From NCBI GenBank assembly GCA_937960595.1, contig CALGPL010000061.1, forward strand, positions 1 through 40,509: a stretch of 40,509 nt of DNA. The letters run 5' to 3'. Made by a program: the position numbers and the translations under genes. This document shows positions 40,353 to 40,509 of the stretch, in pieces (within the stretch, counting starts at the first letter, position 1; each line of letters opens with the position of its first letter). The notes under the pieces were generated by a model. The model searched no databases, was not told where the DNA came from, and saw only the letters and a list, made by a program, of their open reading frames with translations. Origin of the DNA: an uncultured Anaerolineales bacterium. Lineage in GTDB: Bacteria > Chloroflexota > Anaerolineae > Anaerolineales > Villigracilaceae.

Positions 40353-40509
40353 TTATTCCTCCACAATCAAGAGTTCATCTGTTCCGTGCGGCGATTCGGC
40401 CAGCAGAGAGCCATCTACGCCCACCGCCAGCGCGCCGCCAAAAGCGCCCTCGGTCGGGATGGACTCCAGCGCATTGACAATCAACGTGGTTACACCCAGC
40501 CGCCGGACG
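40353..40509 (-). CDS. C-terminal end of a probable carbon-nitrogen hydrolase (nitrilase superfamily), partial
   Basis: Only about 51 C-terminal residues are inside the window; the rest is beyond the right edge. The segment TLIVNALESIPTEGAFGGALAVG, then DGSLLAESPHGTDELLIVEE, matches the usual end of nitrilase-superfamily amidohydrolases: a small-residue strand with G-G-A/S, then a D-G-x-L-L-A-E turn. The stop codon adjoins the GTG start of the transporter gene, so the two are cotranscribed. Substrate unknown. Confidence 0.5.
   Translation of the reverse strand, partial: VRRLGVTTLIVNALESIPTEGAFGGALAVGVDGSLLAESPHGTDELLIVEE

Noticed and set aside
1-40509. tRNA genes, CRISPR arrays, insertion sequences or prophage genes
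   Set aside because: No T-arm-like GGTTCRA cores in a cloverleaf context, no regular spaced repeats, and no transposase, integrase or phage structural proteins were found.

Overview
The window is dense, mostly GC-rich bacterial chromosome with about 40 genes and no rRNA, tRNA, insertion sequence, prophage or CRISPR array that I can see. Gene content suggests a member of the Chloroflexota, probably an Anaerolineae-like lineage. The supporting features are a Tad-type secretion cluster with a receiver-MinD fusion CpaE, a transaldolase/glucose-6-phosphate isomerase fusion, many GT-C membrane glycosyltransferases, an isoleucine T-box and frequent extended -10 promoters. This assignment is inference from gene content, not from a marker gene.

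Layout. 1-2.4 kb: a truncated Ile T-box leader reading off the left edge (minus), a GH36 alpha-galactosidase-like enzyme and a small membrane protein. 2.4-5.8 kb: rpiB and a tal-pgi fusion (sugar phosphate metabolism). 5.8-7.4 kb: a frameshifted small membrane protein gene and a coiled-coil/GRAM-like/zinc-ribbon protein, ended by a bidirectional terminator. 7.4-13.9 kb: a minus-strand operon of an ArsR-family repressor, an octaheme cytochrome of the tetrathionate-reductase family, a heptaheme cytochrome fused to a cytochrome b membrane domain, and two YeeE/YedE sulfur transporters, the second fused to rhodanese. Together these look like a respiratory module for a sulfur (or nitrogen) oxyanion. 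13.9-17.9 kb: a DUF429 protein, a TlpA-like thioredoxin with an Lgt-like membrane protein, folB, folE and hpf. 17.9-24.5 kb: a tad cluster (cpaB-cpaE-cpaF-tadB-tadC) with comF at its end. 24.6-26.4 kb: a NarL-type response regulator and a DegS-like kinase. 26.4-30.7 kb: three GT-C-type membrane glycosyltransferases.

30.8-33.1 kb is a visibly AT-richer island: a response regulator, a Cys/Trp-rich exported protein and a lipoprotein. 33.1-36.4 kb is the aspS-asnS operon. Its leader contains what looks like a complete classical attenuator: a 26-codon leader peptide with eight consecutive Asn/Asp codons, three mutually exclusive RNA pairings and an intrinsic terminator. 36.4-37.2 kb holds a 6S RNA candidate, a stretch of strongly structured RNA, an intrinsic terminator and a small Gln-containing ORF, all upstream of glnA. 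The right end carries glnA, an EamA exporter, a YhhQ-type queuosine precursor transporter and the 3' end of a probable carbon-nitrogen hydrolase gene.

The strongest candidates for something undescribed are the Asn/Asp attenuator of aspS-asnS and the complex glnA leader region. The multiheme-cytochrome/YeeE operon comes next.
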